From Rubrobacteraceae bacterium (GTDB lineage: Bacteria > Actinomycetota > Rubrobacteria > Rubrobacterales > Rubrobacteraceae): DNA of 7,592 nucleotides. The DNA lies in contig JAUJMB010000074.1 of assembly GCA_030447045.1 (NCBI GenBank), forward strand, positions 1 to 7,592. Reading direction: 5' to 3'. Below the pieces are notes generated by a model, which worked only from the letters and a program-made list of their open reading frames with translations, had not been told where the DNA came from and ran no database searches. This document shows, in pieces, positions 7,400 through 7,592 of the stretch. The translations under genes were made by a program, and so were the position numbers. Numbering within the stretch: the first letter of the stretch is position 1; every line of letters begins with the position of its first letter.

Positions 7400-7592
7400 G
7401 TGACCCACTCCATCCGAGAGGCGGGCGGGACCCCGGCGCCGGCAGGGGCCCCCGAGGGCTTCGTCGAGCACGCCTACGGGAAGACGTTCTTCGTGGGTCA
7501 GCCCGTCGGCCGGGTCTGGGCCTGGCTCAACGACCCCGCCACGTTCGTCGAGGGGCAGGTGTGGCCCTACAGGGTCGAGTTCGTGGACGGCG
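7400..7592 (+). CDS. SRPBCC (START/Bet v1-like) fold protein, N-terminal part
   Basis: The first 64 residues of a protein that leaves the right edge. After a Gly/Pro/Ala-rich start (about 1-20) comes GFVEHAYGKTFFVGQP, then VGRVWAWLNDPATFVEG (36-52) and WPYRVEFVDG (55-64). This is the beta-strand, helix-with-Trp, strand opening of the SRPBCC ligand-binding superfamily, whose members bind hydrophobic ligands in a deep pocket or act as cyclases. The GTG at 7400 is the first possible start after the in-frame TAG of the radical SAM gene, reading TAG-CCC-GTG. No Shine-Dalgarno is obvious, so re-initiation by ribosomes finishing the upstream gene is likely. Only part is visible, so no ligand or role can be named; the coupling suggests it works with the radical SAM protein. 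Confidence 0.75.
   Translation, partial: MTHSIREAGGTPAPAGAPEGFVEHAYGKTFFVGQPVGRVWAWLNDPATFVEGQVWPYRVEFVDG

Overview
The window reads as chromosomal DNA of a very GC-rich bacterium with strong G/C preference at third codon positions. The AfsR-like BTAD regulator, the short (vertebrate-like) transketolase, the spore-photoproduct-lyase-family radical SAM protein and the SRPBCC protein together suggest a deep-branching actinobacterium. Rubrobacter or a relative is my best guess, from gene content rather than a marker gene. I see no IS element, tRNA, rRNA, CRISPR array or phage gene.

Layout. (1) 1-988, minus: the N-terminal 329 residues of a BTAD/AAA-type transcriptional regulator that runs off the left edge, with its own promoter candidate near 1054-1082. 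(2) 1144-1190: a perfect 17-bp hairpin separating that gene from the transketolase. (3) 1239-3110, minus: a complete transketolase. (4) 3111-3292: a divergent promoter region. (5) 3293-4903, plus: a complete ATP-type PEP carboxykinase, followed by a palindromic terminator-like hairpin at 4925-4956. (6) 4957-5347: a long stretch without a convincing gene that holds several hairpins and an AT-rich island. (7) 5348-5771, plus: a Fur/PerR-family regulator broken by a frameshift near 5465-5477. (8) 5826-6170, plus: a small cupin, then two hairpins, the second with a T-tract. (9) 6299-7396, plus: a spore-photoproduct-lyase-like radical SAM protein. (10) 7400-7592, plus: the start of an SRPBCC-fold protein, one codon after the lyase stop and in the same frame.

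How the genes fit together. Transketolase (pentose phosphate interconversion) and PEP carboxykinase (first committed step of gluconeogenesis) share a 182-bp divergent control region, which suggests coordinated central-carbon regulation. The frameshifted metalloregulator and the cupin probably share a transcript. The radical SAM protein and SRPBCC protein look translationally coupled and so are likely to work together. The most notable points are the radical SAM protein, which keeps the Fe-S cysteines and both key tyrosines of spore photoproduct lyase but has Thr where the catalytic H-donor Cys should be; its one-codon junction with the SRPBCC gene; and the frameshifted regulator behind an unusually long structured leader.
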